A DNA stretch of 14,357 bases from an uncultured Gemmatimonadota bacterium (lineage in GTDB: Bacteria; Gemmatimonadota; Gemmatimonadetes; Gemmatimonadales; GWC2-71-9). A program made the position numbers and the translations under genes. Under the pieces are notes generated by a model. It was not told the origin of the DNA. It did no database searches and worked only from the letters and a program-made list of their open reading frames with translations. The DNA lies in the NCBI GenBank assembly GCA_946479825.1, contig CAMLHU010000023.1, forward strand, positions 1-14,357, given 5' to 3'. This document shows, piece by piece, positions 1 through 12,311 of this stretch (positions are counted from its first letter, which is position 1; every line of letters begins with the position of its first letter).

Positions 1-102
1 GATCAGGTTGTCCATCCCGATCACCGAGTGCCCCTCGGCCAGGAACCGGTCGGTCAGGTGCGAGCCGAGGAACCCGGCCGCCCCGGTGATCAGGACCCTC
101 AC
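1..102 (-). CDS. NAD-dependent epimerase/dehydratase, N-terminal fragment (UDP-glucuronate decarboxylase-like)
   Basis: Only the first 34 codons are inside the window; the gene runs off the left edge. The start is a GTG at 102-100 that shares the bases GTGA with the stop of ugd. The peptide begins with a beta strand and then [10 protein letters not shown], the TGxxGFxGSHL nucleotide-binding motif of extended short-chain dehydrogenases. The first strand ends about 25 residues later in GMDNLI, and the acidic residue there normally binds the NAD ribose. The motif resembles UDP-glucuronate decarboxylases and UDP-glucose/GlcNAc 4-epimerases. Position directly after ugd, which makes UDP-glucuronate, favours a UDP-glucuronate decarboxylase or epimerase, but that is inference from context. 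Substrate specificity cannot be read from 34 residues. Confidence 0.8.
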   Translation of the reverse strand, partial: MRVLITGAAGFLGSHLTDRFLAEGHSVIGMDNLI

Positions 103-1406
103 GCGCGCCTCCGTCCCACGCCGTGATACTCGAACCCGAGCGCCGTCATCCGCGCCGGGTCGAAGAGGTTGCGGCCGTCGAGCACCAGCGGCCGCCGGAG
201 CGCGGCCTTGAGGCGGCCGAAGTCCGGCGTGCGGTACACCAGCCATTCGGTCACGATGCAGAGCGCGTCGGCGCCCTCGGCCGCCGCGTACGGATCGGCG
301 GCGTAGGTCACCCGGTCGCCGAAGACCGCCTGCGCGGTCTCGTGGGCCTTGGGATCGTGCGCCTGCACCCGCGCCCCGGCCGAGAGCAGCCCCTCGACCA
401 GCGGGATCGCCGGGCTCTCGCGCATGTCGTCGGTCTCGGCCTTGAAGGCGAGGCCCCAGACCGCCACCGTCCGGCCGCCCAGCGCCGGGCCCAGGGCCCC
501 CTGCACCTTCTCGAGCAGGCGCAGCTTCTGCCGCGCGTTGACCGACTCCACCGCCTCGAGCACGTCGAACCGCATCCCCTGCTCCTGCCCGGTGCGGATG
601 AGCGCCTTCACGTCCTTGGGGAAGCAGGAGCCGCCGTACCCCGGCCCCGGGAAGAGGAACGCCTGCCCGATGCGGCGGTCGGTCCCGATGCCGCGGCGGA
701 CGAGGTCGACGTCGGCGCCCACCAGCTCGCAGAAGTTGGCGACCTGGTTCATGAACGAGATCCGGGTCGCGAGCATCGCGTTGGCGGCGTACTTGGTGAC
801 CTCCGCCGAGGCGATGTCCATGAAGAGGATCGGGTTGCCGCTCCGGACGAAGGGAGAGTAGAGCTCGCGCAGCGCCTCGCGCGCCTCGTCGTCCTCCACG
901 CCGATGACGACCCGGTCCGGCTTCATGAAGTCGTCGATGGCCGCCCCTTCCTTCAGGAATTCGGGGTTGGAGCAGACCACGAACGGGATCTGGGTCTCCG
1001 CGGCGATGGCGGCGCGCACCTTGGCCGCCGTCCCCACCGGCACCGTGGACTTGGTGACCACGATGGTGGGCGACCGCATATGCGTGCCGATCGTCCTGGC
1101 CACCGCGAGCACGTGCTGGAGGTCGGCGGACCCGTCCTCCCCTTCCGGCGTCCCCACCGCGATGAACACCACGCGGGCGGCGCTGACCGCGCCGCCCACG
1201 TCGGTGGTGAACCGGAGCCGGCCCTCGGCCTGGTTGCGCCGGACCATCTCCTCGAGCCCCGGCTCGTAGATCGGGATCTCGTTGCGGCCCAGCATCGCGA
1301 TCTTCCGCTCGCTGATATCCGCACAGGTCACGTCGTTGCCGGTCTCGGCGAAGCACGCTCCCGCCACCAGCCCGACGTAGCCGGACCCCACGATCGCCAG
1401 CTTCAT
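99..1406 (-). CDS. ugd: UDP-glucose 6-dehydrogenase
   Basis: This 435-residue cytosolic enzyme oxidises UDP-glucose to UDP-glucuronate with two NAD+. The N-terminal Rossmann motif [15 protein letters not shown] starts at residue 7. TKSTVPVGT lies near 118-126 and [15 protein letters not shown] near 146-160. The catalytic cysteine is Cys261 in [12 protein letters not shown]. The C-terminal UDP-binding domain carries [12 protein letters not shown] near 321-332. The length fits the UGD family (400-450 aa). The N-terminus is of the UDP-glucose type and not the WbpA/UDP-GlcNAc dehydrogenase type, which usually reads GLGYVGLP. The ATG at 1406-1404 overlaps the stop of the upstream aminotransferase as ATGA, and the gene's own stop overlaps the next start as GTGA. 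Translation is probably coupled, since no strong Shine-Dalgarno is visible. UDP-glucuronate could feed capsule or LPS sugars. Confidence 0.95.
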   Translation of the reverse strand: MKLAIVGSGYVGLVAGACFAETGNDVTCADISERKIAMLGRNEIPIYEPGLEEMVRRNQAEGRLRFTTDVGGAVSAARVVFIAVGTPEGEDGSADLQHVLAVARTIGTHMRSPTIVVTKSTVPVGTAAKVRAAIAAETQIPFVVCSNPEFLKEGAAIDDFMKPDRVVIGVEDDEAREALRELYSPFVRSGNPILFMDIASAEVTKYAANAMLATRISFMNQVANFCELVGADVDLVRRGIGTDRRIGQAFLFPGPGYGGSCFPKDVKALIRTGQEQGMRFDVLEAVESVNARQKLRLLEKVQGALGPALGGRTVAVWGLAFKAETDDMRESPAIPLVEGLLSAGARVQAHDPKAHETAQAVFGDRVTYAADPYAAAEGADALCIVTEWLVYRTPDFGRLKAALRRPLVLDGRNLFDPARMTALGFEYHGVGRRRA

Positions 1407-2524
1407 GCGCCGTAGAACCCGCGGATGGCCGCGACCACCTGGTCCTGCTGGGCCTCGGTGAGCTCCGGGTAGATCGGGAGCGAGATCACCTCGGCGGTCG
1501 CGCGCTCGGTGACCGGCAGGCTGCCGGGCGTGTAGCCCAGCGGCGCGAAGCAGGGCTGCAGGTGCAGCGCCAGCGGGTAGTAGATCTTGTGCCCGATCCC
1601 CTGGGCCTTGAGGTGCTCCGCCAGCTGGTCGCGCCGGTCGGCGCGGATGGTGTACTGGTGGAAGATGTGCTCGTTGGCCGGGTCGGTGACCGGCGTGGTG
1701 ACGCCCTTCACCCCCGCCAGCCGCTCGTTGTACCGGGCCGCAAGCCGGCGCCGCGCCTCGTTCCAGCCGGCGAGGAACGGCAGCTTGGCGAGGAGCACCG
1801 CGGCCTGCATCGTGTCGAGCCGGCTGTTGAGGCCGACCTCGTCGTGGTAGTACTCGCGGGTGCCGCCGTGGAGGCGCTGCGACCGGAGGTGCGCGGCGAC
1901 CGCGTCGTCCTGCGTCACCATCATCCCGCCGTCGCCCCAGCCGCCCAGGTTCTTGGTCGGGAAGAAGGAGAGGGTGCCGACGGTGCCGAGCTCGCCGGAC
2001 ATCCGCCAGGTGCCGTCCACCTTCCGCCGGGCGCCGACCGACTGGGCCCCGTCCTCGATCACCGCAAGCCCGTGCTTCTTCGCGATGGGGAGGATCCGCT
2101 CCATCGCGGCCATCTGGCCGTAGAGGTGCACCAGCACGATGGCGCGGGTGCGCGGGGTGACCGCCGCCTCGATCGCCTTGGGGTCGACGTTGAACGTGCC
2201 GGGCTCGATGTCCACGAACACCGGGCGGCCGCCCGCGTTGTGGATGGCCCCCGCCGTCGCGAAGAAGGTGAACGCCGGGGCGATCACCTCGTCGCCCGGC
2301 TTGAGGCCGAGCGTGCGGAGGGGGATGAGCAGCGCGTCGGTGCCGCTGGCACACGCCACGGCGTGCTTGGCGTGGCTCAACCGGGCCACTTCGGCCTCGA
2401 GCTGGCCGACTTCGGCGCCCATGATGAAGCCCTGGCGGTCGATGACCGCCTGCAGGGCCGGGAGGACCTTGTCCTGGATGGCACGGTACTGCGCGACCAG
2501 GTCGAGCAACGGAACGTTCGCCAC
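1403..2524 (-). CDS. DegT/DnrJ/EryC1-family sugar aminotransferase (WbpE-like)
   Basis: A 373-residue PLP-dependent sugar aminotransferase, full length for the DegT/DnrJ/EryC1 family. GTDAL near 61-65 and the [10 protein letters not shown] segment near 156-165 help hold PLP, with Asp158 contacting the pyridine nitrogen. The Schiff-base lysine is Lys191 in [15 protein letters not shown], and the C-terminal HQYTIR segment is also typical. The closest fit is WbpE/WlbC, which makes UDP-GlcNAc3NA from the 3-keto sugar. This agrees with the WbpD-like acetyltransferase gene just upstream. QdtB/FdtB-type 3-amino-6-deoxy sugar aminotransferases are the main alternative. The start is a GTG at 2524-2522 with AGAGGG six bases upstream; no ATG fits in frame. 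A 99-base gap separates it from the acetyltransferase gene, while its 3' end overlaps ugd by four bases. Confidence 0.9.
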   Translation of the reverse strand: MANVPLLDLVAQYRAIQDKVLPALQAVIDRQGFIMGAEVGQLEAEVARLSHAKHAVACASGTDALLIPLRTLGLKPGDEVIAPAFTFFATAGAIHNAGGRPVFVDIEPGTFNVDPKAIEAAVTPRTRAIVLVHLYGQMAAMERILPIAKKHGLAVIEDGAQSVGARRKVDGTWRMSGELGTVGTLSFFPTKNLGGWGDGGMMVTQDDAVAAHLRSQRLHGGTREYYHDEVGLNSRLDTMQAAVLLAKLPFLAGWNEARRRLAARYNERLAGVKGVTTPVTDPANEHIFHQYTIRADRRDQLAEHLKAQGIGHKIYYPLALHLQPCFAPLGYTPGSLPVTERATAEVISLPIYPELTEAQQDQVVAAIRGFYGA

Positions 2525-2623
2525 GATGGACCCTCTGGATGAAGTTCGACGCGCCCGCGGCCCGACCGGAATCCGCCGGCGGGCCCGGGCGCGCGGCAGC
2601 GCAATGCGCTGCGGCCGTTGAAT
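2525..2623. other. Intergenic gap in the sugar operon, holding a palindrome
   Basis: This 99-base gap is the only sizeable non-coding interval between carB and the left edge. It contains a 17-base inverted repeat (2596-2612), a very GC-rich stretch (about 2556-2595) and the Shine-Dalgarno of the aminotransferase gene. I saw no convincing -35/-10 pair on the minus strand, so readthrough from upstream is the simplest reading. Confidence 0.6.
2596..2612. repeat. 17-base perfect inverted repeat
   Basis: The arms GCAGCGCA and TGCGCTGC flank a single central base. In RNA this would fold as a seven-pair stem with a three-base loop. It begins 12 bases downstream of the acetyltransferase stop on the minus strand. 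No T-run follows, so it is not a classical intrinsic terminator. It could be an RNA-stabilising hairpin, an attenuating structure or a protein-binding site; the sequence alone does not decide. Confidence 0.6.
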
Positions 2624-3214
2624 TTAGCCGCGCCCCTTGGGCGGGGCAATCTGACGGAGGGTCCCTTCCGCCTCGGCGTACCGGGCCCCGCAGGCGGCGC
2701 AGGTGGCCTGGCCCCCGTCGAGCCGGAGCCGCTCCCCGCACTGGCACATCCACCCCGCCCGCCGGGCCGGGACCCCGACCATCAGCGCGTAGGCCGGGAC
2801 GTCGCGGTGGATCACCGCCCCCGCCCCGATGAAGCAGTACTCGCCGAGCGTGACGCCGCAGACGATGGTGGCGTTGGCCCCGATGGAGGCCCCGCGCTTC
2901 ACCAGGGTGGTGCGGTACTCGTGCTTCCGGGAGACGTGGCTCCGCGGGTTCATCACGTTGGTGAAGACGCAGCTCGGCCCGCAGAAGGTGTCGTCCTCGA
3001 GGATGACGCCCTCGTAGATCGACACGTTGTTCTGCACCTTGACGTTGTTGCCGAGGCGGGTGCCGGGCATCACCACCACGTTCTGGCCCAGGTTGCAGCG
3101 TTCGCCGATGACGGCGCCGGCCATCACGTGGCTGAAGTGCCACACCTTGGTGCCCTTCCCGATCACGGCGCCGTCGTCGACGTAGCTGCTCTCGTGCACG
3201 AAATAGTCGGTCAT
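2624..3214 (-). CDS. Left-handed beta-helix sugar N-acetyltransferase (WbpD-like) with C-terminal zinc-ribbon-like tail
   Basis: A 196-residue acyltransferase built of hexapeptide repeats (for example [18 protein letters not shown] and [16 protein letters not shown] between residues 15 and 135), the left-handed beta-helix of acetyl-CoA-dependent sugar acetyltransferases. The central loop [19 protein letters not shown] near 85-103 and the segment [12 protein letters not shown] match WbpD/WlbB proteins, which acetylate the 3-amino group of UDP-GlcNAc3NA-type sugars. After the helix come Cys157-x-Cys159 and Cys172-x2-Cys175, a pattern able to bind zinc; similar tails occur in many WbpD homologues. 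The ATG at 3214 lies 19 bases after the carB stop, with only a weak Shine-Dalgarno. Together with the downstream aminotransferase it would give a 3-acetamido sugar nucleotide. The exact sugar (GlcNAc3NAcA, ManNAc3NAcA or a 6-deoxy analogue) is not settled. Confidence 0.88.
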   Translation of the reverse strand: MTDYFVHESSYVDDGAVIGKGTKVWHFSHVMAGAVIGERCNLGQNVVVMPGTRLGNNVKVQNNVSIYEGVILEDDTFCGPSCVFTNVMNPRSHVSRKHEYRTTLVKRGASIGANATIVCGVTLGEYCFIGAGAVIHRDVPAYALMVGVPARRAGWMCQCGERLRLDGGQATCAACGARYAEAEGTLRQIAPPKGRG

Positions 3215-3233
3215 CGCGGGGTCCGGATCGGGG

Positions 3234-8469
<5,236 letters not shown>

Positions 8470-8661
8470 ATGGCGCGGGTATGCTCGGTGTGCGGCAAGG
8501 GGCCGACCAGCGGTAACAACGTCAGCCACGCCAACAACAAGACCAAGCGGCGCTGGTATCCGAACCTCCAGACCGTTCGCGTGACCCGCGAGGGCAGCGT
8601 GCGCCGGGTGCAGGTGTGCACCCAGTGCATCCGGAGCAACCGGGTGTCCAAGGCGGTCTGA
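8470..8661 (+). CDS. rpmB: 50S ribosomal protein L28, zinc-binding form
   Basis: A 63-residue basic protein of the large ribosomal subunit. It starts [17 protein letters not shown] and contains the [13 protein letters not shown] segment typical of L28. Cys5-x2-Cys8 and Cys50-x2-Cys53 make this the C+ (zinc-ribbon) form. The ATG at 8470 has GAGGGG about eight bases upstream. The frame is open further upstream, but that extension is not conserved in L28 and lies upstream of the predicted promoter. This is the only plus-strand gene in the window. It stands alone without rpmG, which often accompanies it, and is convergent with rplQ. Confidence 0.96.
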   Translation: MARVCSVCGKGPTSGNNVSHANNKTKRRWYPNLQTVRVTREGSVRRVQVCTQCIRSNRVSKAV

Positions 8662-8707
8662 CGCCGGACCGGCCGGGCGTCGCCGCCCGGATCGCGCCGC
8701 ATGGCTG

Positions 8708-8740
8708 AAAAAAAGGGGACCCTCGGGTCCCCTTCTTTCG
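8708..8740. terminator. Bidirectional intrinsic terminator between rpmB and rplQ
   Basis: The arms AAGGGGACC (8713-8721) and GGTCCCCTT (8726-8734) form a nine-pair stem around a CTCG tetraloop. On the minus strand the hairpin is followed by an unbroken run of seven T (from the A-run at 8708-8714, partly shared with the stem), an ideal end for the rplQ transcript, whose stop lies at 8766. On the plus strand it is followed by the weaker T-rich CTTCTTTCGTT, serving rpmB, which ends at 8661. Confidence 0.9.
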
Positions 8741-8765
8741 TTACCGGACGGCTGAAGCAAGGCGC

Positions 8766-9122
8766 TCAACCCTCGACCAGTTCGATGCGCGCGGTATCGG
8801 CGCCGTCGCCCGGCCGGTGGCCGAGCTTGAGGATCCGGGTGTAGCCACCGGGGCGGGCGGCGAACCGGGGCCCGATCTCGGCAAAGAGGTGCTGGAGCAC
8901 CGCGGGATCCTTGACCCGCCGGGCGGCGAGCCGCCGGGCGTGGAGGTCGCCCCGCCGGGCGAGCGTGATGAGCCGCTCGGCGAAGGGCCGGAGTTCCTTG
9001 GCCTTGGCCTCGGTGGTCACGATCTGGCCGTGCGCGAAGAGCGAGGTGGCCAGGTTGCTGAGCAGGGCGCTGCGGTGCTCGCTGGTGCGCGAGAGCTGGC
9101 GCGACTTGGCGTTGTGGCGCAT
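8766..9122 (-). CDS. rplQ: 50S ribosomal protein L17
   Basis: A 118-residue large-subunit protein. The N-terminus MRHNAKSRQLSRTSEHRSALLSNL is close to the universal L17 start, and TTEAKAKELRPFAERLITLAR near 36-56 is also diagnostic. GGYTRILKLGHRPGDGADTARIELV near the C-terminus is the second conserved block. The length is typical for a short bacterial L17. The ATG directly follows the rpoA stop (TAAATG), with GGAGAGGA about eight bases upstream inside rpoA. As usual it is the last gene of the alpha operon, and a strong terminator follows some 30 bases downstream. Confidence 0.97.
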   Translation of the reverse strand: MRHNAKSRQLSRTSEHRSALLSNLATSLFAHGQIVTTEAKAKELRPFAERLITLARRGDLHARRLAARRVKDPAVLQHLFAEIGPRFAARPGGYTRILKLGHRPGDGADTARIELVEG

Positions 9123-10178
9123 TTACGCGTCCTCTCCGCCCTCGGCGGCGGCCTGGGCGGCCGGCGCGACGCCCCAGTTGATGACCCGGAAGCCGGCCTC
9201 GGAGTCCTCGAAGCTCATCCCGAAGTTGAGCTTCTGGCTCCGCAGCAGGTCGGCGATCTCGCCGAGGGCCTTGTCGCCGACGTTCTTGACCTTGAGGAGC
9301 TCGTCCTCGGTGTAGGTCACGAGATCGCCGAGGGTGCGGATGTTCGAGTTCTTGAGCGAATTGAGCGACCGGACCGACAGGCCGAAGTCGTCGATCGGCT
9401 GGGCCAGGCGGGCGCGGAGCTCGTCGTCCCCGCCGGCGACGGCGGCGGCGCGCTCACGTCCCTGCGGCACCTTGCCGAACTCGACGAAGTGCCGGAAGTG
9501 CTCCTGCGCGAGGGCGGCCGCGTAGGCGATCGCGTCCTCGGGGGTGATGGTGCCGTTGGTCTCGACCTGGACCGTCAGCCGGTCGTAGTCGGTGCGCTGG
9601 CCGACGCGGGTCTCCGCGACGGTGAAGTTGGCGCGCCGGACCGGGTTGTAGATCGAGTCGATCCGCACGACGTCCACCGGGAGCGAGCGGTCGGCCGGCT
9701 GGAGCTCGGCCTCGACGTAGCCGCGGCCCTTGTTCACGTACAGTTCGGCCGAGATCTCCCGGTCGTCCTGGAGGGTGAACAGCAGGTGGTCGGGGTTGAC
9801 CACGCGGACGTTGGCGTTCGGCGTGATGTCGCGGGCGTAGACCGGCCCGGCGCCGTCGCGCTTGATCTTGAGGACCGCCTCGTCGACGTCGTCGGAGAGC
9901 ACCAGCACCAGGTTCTTGAGCCGCTGGATGATCTGGTGCACGTCCTCGAGGACGCCGGGCACCGTCTGGTGCTCGTGGACGACGCCGTCGAGCCGGAACG
10001 CCCACACCGCGCTCCCCCGGAGGGAGGAGAGCAGGAGGCGCCGGAGCGAATTGCCGAGGGTGTAGCCGAACCCGCGCTCCAGCGGCTGGAGGCGGAACTC
10101 GGCGACGTTGGGGTTGTCGTCCCGCTTCGTCATTTCGACGAAGTGCGGCCGGACGAGCCCGGTAAGGTCGATGCTCAT
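9123..10178 (-). CDS. rpoA: DNA-directed RNA polymerase subunit alpha
   Basis: A 351-residue subunit that forms the dimer on which RNA polymerase assembles. The N-terminal domain (about 1-235) contains LERGFGYTLGNSLRRLLLSSL near 33-53. A short linker leads to the C-terminal domain (about 260-320), which binds UP-element DNA and activators: LSVRSLNSLK, then GDLVTYTEDELLKVKNVGDK. Compared with E. coli, Arg265 and Asn268 are kept, while Cys269 is Ser, Lys297 is Asp and Ser299 is Ala. An acidic, alanine-rich tail of about 30 residues follows. I chose the ATG at 10178, two bases after the rpsD stop. A GTG at 10184, overlapping that stop as GTGA, would add two residues and cannot be excluded. The stop abuts the rplQ start. 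Confidence 0.97.
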   Translation of the reverse strand: MSIDLTGLVRPHFVEMTKRDDNPNVAEFRLQPLERGFGYTLGNSLRRLLLSSLRGSAVWAFRLDGVVHEHQTVPGVLEDVHQIIQRLKNLVLVLSDDVDEAVLKIKRDGAGPVYARDITPNANVRVVNPDHLLFTLQDDREISAELYVNKGRGYVEAELQPADRSLPVDVVRIDSIYNPVRRANFTVAETRVGQRTDYDRLTVQVETNGTITPEDAIAYAAALAQEHFRHFVEFGKVPQGRERAAAVAGGDDELRARLAQPIDDFGLSVRSLNSLKNSNIRTLGDLVTYTEDELLKVKNVGDKALGEIADLLRSQKLNFGMSFEDSEAGFRVINWGVAPAAQAAAEGGEDA

Positions 10179-10180
10179 GG

Positions 10181-10816
10181 TCACTTCGAGTACAGCTCGA
10201 CGATGAGCTGTTCCTGGGCGTTGATCGGGATGGCCTCTCGCGCGGGCCGCTCGAGGATCCGGCCGGCCGCCTTGCCGGCGTCCACCGAGACCCAGCTGAG
10301 CGCCTGGCCCCGCTGGGCGCGCTCGAGCGAGGCCTGCACCACGGTGAGCTCACGGCTGGCCGGCGCCACCCGGACCTCCTGCCCCACCTCGACCCGGTAG
10401 GACGGGATGTCGACGCGGCGGCCGTTCACCTCGATATGGCCGTGGCGCACCAGCTGGCGCGCGGCGCGGCGGCTCGGGGCGAAGCCGAGGCGGTACACGA
10501 TGTTGTCGAGCCGGCTCTCGAGGGCCACGAGCAGGTTGGTGCCCTTGACCCCGGGAAGCCGGGTGACGTCGGCGAAGACGTTGCGGAACTGCCGCTCGGA
10601 CAGCCCGTACTGACGCTTCACCTTCTGCTTTTCACGCAGCTGCTTGGCGTACTCGGACGCCTTGCGCGCGCGGCCGCCGCCCTGGCCGTGCTGGCCGGCG
10701 GGGTAGGCGCGACGCTCCACCGCACACTTCTCGGTGAGGCAGCGGGTGCCCTTCAGGAACAGCTTGGTGCCCTCGCGGCGGCAGAGCCGGCAGGCCGGAC
10801 CGGTGTAACGCGACAT
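10181..10816 (-). CDS. rpsD: 30S ribosomal protein S4, zinc-binding form
   Basis: A 211-residue primary 16S rRNA-binding protein that starts assembly of the small-subunit body. The N-terminus MSRYTGPACRLCRREG carries Cys9-x2-Cys12, followed by Cys26 and Cys31, the zinc-binding arrangement seen in Thermus-type S4. QYGLSERQFRNVF near 69-81 and the S4 RNA-binding domain (about 100-160, with LESRLDNIVYRLGF, SRRAARQLVRHGHI and VNGRRVDIPSY) are clear. It lies between rpsK (three-base gap) and rpoA (two-base gap), the standard alpha-operon order. In E. coli S4 represses its own operon translationally; no such leader structure is evident here. The ATG at 10816 has a poor Shine-Dalgarno. Confidence 0.98.
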   Translation of the reverse strand: MSRYTGPACRLCRREGTKLFLKGTRCLTEKCAVERRAYPAGQHGQGGGRARKASEYAKQLREKQKVKRQYGLSERQFRNVFADVTRLPGVKGTNLLVALESRLDNIVYRLGFAPSRRAARQLVRHGHIEVNGRRVDIPSYRVEVGQEVRVAPASRELTVVQASLERAQRGQALSWVSVDAGKAAGRILERPAREAIPINAQEQLIVELYSK

Positions 10817-10819
10817 GGC

Positions 10820-11248
10820 TCAGACCCGCCGCTTCTTGGGAGGACGGCAGCCGTTGTGCGGGATCGGCGTGACGTCACGGATGGACACGACGCGCAGGCC
10901 GGCGGCGGCCAGCGCCTGGACCGCGGACTCGCGCCCGCTGCCCGGACCCTGCACCCGCACGTGGACCCGGCGGAGCCCCAGGTTCATCGCCTCGCGGCCG
11001 CAGTTCTCGGCGGCCACCGTGGCGGCGAACGGGGTGGACTTCTTCGAACCCTTGAAGCCCGCCTTGCCGGCGGTGCCCCACACGAGGGCGTTGCCCTTGA
11101 GGTCCGTGATGGTGATCAGGACGTTGTTGAAGGTGGCCGAGATGTGGGCGATGCCCTCGGACTCGACGACCTTCTTCGCGCGCTTGGCGGCCGGCGCCTT
11201 GGCCGGCGCCGCCGGCGCGGACGCAGCGGGGGTCTGGGGAGCGGTCAT
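10820..11248 (-). CDS. rpsK: 30S ribosomal protein S11
   Basis: A 142-residue protein of the small-subunit platform, near the mRNA exit and Shine-Dalgarno helix. The conserved core runs from [18 protein letters not shown] (about 32-49) through [13 protein letters not shown] to the C-terminal [17 protein letters not shown] and [18 protein letters not shown], all S11 hallmarks. The first 30 or so residues form an alanine-, proline- and lysine-rich extension, longer than the short basic N-terminus of E. coli S11 and probably disordered. The ATG at 11248 directly abuts the rpsM stop as TAAATG, with purine-rich GAAGAAG upstream. The gene ends three bases before rpsD. Confidence 0.98.
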   Translation of the reverse strand: MTAPQTPAASAPAAPAKAPAAKRAKKVVESEGIAHISATFNNVLITITDLKGNALVWGTAGKAGFKGSKKSTPFAATVAAENCGREAMNLGLRRVHVRVQGPGSGRESAVQALAAAGLRVVSIRDVTPIPHNGCRPPKKRRV

Positions 11249-11629
11249 TTACTTCTTCGTCGCCTTCTTCTTGCCCGCGATGGCCACGCGGCGGCCCTTC
11301 TTGGTGCGGGCGTTGGTGTGCGTACGCTGGCCGCGGACCGGGAGCCCGCGGCGATGACGCGTGCCGCGATAGCTGCCGATGTCCATCAGCCGCTTGATGT
11401 TCATCGCCACCTCGGTGCGGAGCGCGCCCTCGACCTTCACGGAGCGCTCGATCACCTGGCGGAGACGCGCGACCTCGGTGTCCGAAAGGTCACGGACCCG
11501 AGTGTCGGGACTGACGCCGGTCTCCGACAGGAGCCGGTGGCTCGTCGGACGGCCGATGCCGAAAATGTAGGTCAGCGCCACTTCCACGCGCTTGTCGCGC
11601 GGCAGGTCCACCCCAGCGATACGCGCCAT
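11249..11629 (-). CDS. rpsM: 30S ribosomal protein S13
   Basis: A 126-residue small-subunit head protein that contacts the P-site tRNA and the large subunit. It starts [21 protein letters not shown] and includes the helix-hairpin region [13 protein letters not shown]. The C-terminal block [18 protein letters not shown] followed by [11 protein letters not shown] is invariant in S13. It ends in a lysine-rich tail that reaches the tRNAs. The ATG at 11629 is three bases after the rpmJ stop, with AGGG about nine bases upstream. The stop is fused to the rpsK start (TAAATG). Confidence 0.98.
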   Translation of the reverse strand: MARIAGVDLPRDKRVEVALTYIFGIGRPTSHRLLSETGVSPDTRVRDLSDTEVARLRQVIERSVKVEGALRTEVAMNIKRLMDIGSYRGTRHRRGLPVRGQRTHTNARTKKGRRVAIAGKKKATKK

Positions 11630-11632
11630 GGC

Positions 11633-11749
11633 TCAGCCCTGCCGCTGCTTGTGCTTGGGAGTACGCTTGCAGATCACGCGCACCACGCCCTGCCGCTTGA
11701 CCACCTTGCAGTGCTCGCAGATGGGCTTGACGCTCGACCGAACCTTCAC
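11633..11749 (-). CDS. rpmJ: 50S ribosomal protein L36, zinc-binding form
   Basis: A 38-residue protein, the smallest in the ribosome, binding 23S rRNA. The sequence begins (M)[16 protein letters not shown] and ends [10 protein letters not shown]. Cys11-x2-Cys14, Cys27 and His33 form the zinc site of the C+ form. The start is a GTG at 11749-11747 with GAGAGG about five bases upstream. An ATG further upstream in the same frame would add 23 residues that L36 never has and lies upstream of the predicted transcription start, so it is rejected. It leads the alpha-operon cluster here. In many bacteria infA or secY would come first, but neither is present. Confidence 0.95.
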   Translation of the reverse strand: MKVRSSVKPICEHCKVVKRQGVVRVICKRTPKHKQRQG

Positions 11750-11876
11750 GAAAACCTCTCCGAGAACCGGGTTTAACAAGAGCTTGGCAATATACCCGCG
11801 CCCCGTCACAGGACGCAAGTGAGCCGGGGCGGCGGGCTTGACGCCCTCCCCCCGACCCCGAAGAAACCCCGCCCGC
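11750..11876. other. Intergenic region between the pyrDF-linked gene and rpmJ
   Basis: About 127 bases. The rpmJ-proximal half holds the promoter and Shine-Dalgarno. The distal half (about 11820-11876) is very GC-rich with loosely complementary G- and C-blocks that could fold into a hairpin after the upstream gene's stop. No T-run follows, so I do not call a terminator. Confidence 0.5.
11789..11818 (-). promoter_or_regulatory. Promoter of the rpmJ-rpsM-rpsK-rpsD-rpoA-rplQ operon
   Basis: Read on the minus strand, TTGCGT (11818-11813) and TATATT (11794-11789) are 18 bases apart. The -10 box matches TATAAT at five of six positions, while the -35 box matches only TTG. Transcription would start about seven bases on, leaving a leader of some 30 bases before the rpmJ GTG. 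It lies in the only gap between the pyr genes and the ribosomal cluster. Confidence 0.65.
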
Positions 11877-12311
11877 TCAGTCGGCCGGGGCCGCCCGCAG
11901 CTCGGTCAGCCGCCACGTCCCCGCCCCACCCCCCCGCCGGTACCCGATCAGGATGAGCTCGGTGCGCTCCTCCTGGGTCCCCTCCGGCCGATAGCGCCGG
12001 CGCAGCTCGACGAACCCCCGGTCGGGGCCGACTTCGCGGGCCGAGACGAGCTCCACCCCGAGCTCGAGGGTCCCGCGCACGTAGGCGGCGAGGAGCGTCA
12101 CCGCCTGGGCCTGCCCCACGGCCGGCGAAGGGTCGGCCCCCGGCAGCTGCAGCTGGAGCCGGGGCGCCCCCGCCACGAGGGCACGGAAGTCCCGCGCCTG
12201 CCACGCGGCCCGGGCCCGCTCCCCGGCGGCCGCGAGCGCCGAGTCGGCCGGCACCTGCGCGGCGAGCGGCGCCGCGCAGAAGAGCGCGGCCGCCACGATG
12301 GCGCCCCTCAC
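11877..12311 (-). CDS. Small exported protein, possibly NTF2/SnoaL-like (DUF4783-like)
   Basis: Not recognised with certainty. From the GTG at 12311 it encodes 144 residues. The first 18 or so form a signal peptide: a short basic start (VRG), a hydrophobic run [13 protein letters not shown], then AAQ with a likely cut after LAA. The mature part has an amphipathic helix with [10 protein letters not shown], then strands [39 protein letters not shown] and [10 protein letters not shown]. That alpha-then-beta order recalls NTF2-like folds such as SnoaL or DUF4783. The start overlaps the pyrF stop as GTGA, with GAGG seven bases upstream. An ATG at 12329 would add six residues and is also possible. 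It would act in the periplasm or outside the cell. It is co-transcribed with pyrD and pyrF, and the functional link is unclear. Confidence 0.75.
   Translation of the reverse strand: MRGAIVAAALFCAAPLAAQVPADSALAAAGERARAAWQARDFRALVAGAPRLQLQLPGADPSPAVGQAQAVTLLAAYVRGTLELGVELVSAREVGPDRGFVELRRRYRPEGTQEERTELILIGYRRGGGAGTWRLTELRAAPAD

Noticed and set aside
1407..3143. Fusion of the ugd frame with more than 570 upstream codons
   Set aside because: The upstream part is the aminotransferase and acetyltransferase read out of frame; UGD begins clearly at the ATG at 1406.
8817..10400. A 527-codon plus-strand frame across rplQ, rpoA and the end of rpsD
   Set aside because: Antisense shadow of three certain genes; repetitive Val/Asp/Gly/Leu composition without a recognisable fold.
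10436..11776. A 446-codon plus-strand frame across rpsD, rpsK, rpsM and rpmJ
   Set aside because: Antisense shadow of conserved ribosomal genes; spans four genes and has no motif.
11750..11818. N-terminal extension of L36 from an upstream ATG
   Set aside because: It would begin upstream of the predicted transcription start and add residues absent from L36; the GTG at 11749 has a good Shine-Dalgarno.
11820..11876. Terminator after the small exported protein gene
   Set aside because: G-rich and C-rich blocks could pair but imperfectly, and no T-run follows on the minus strand.
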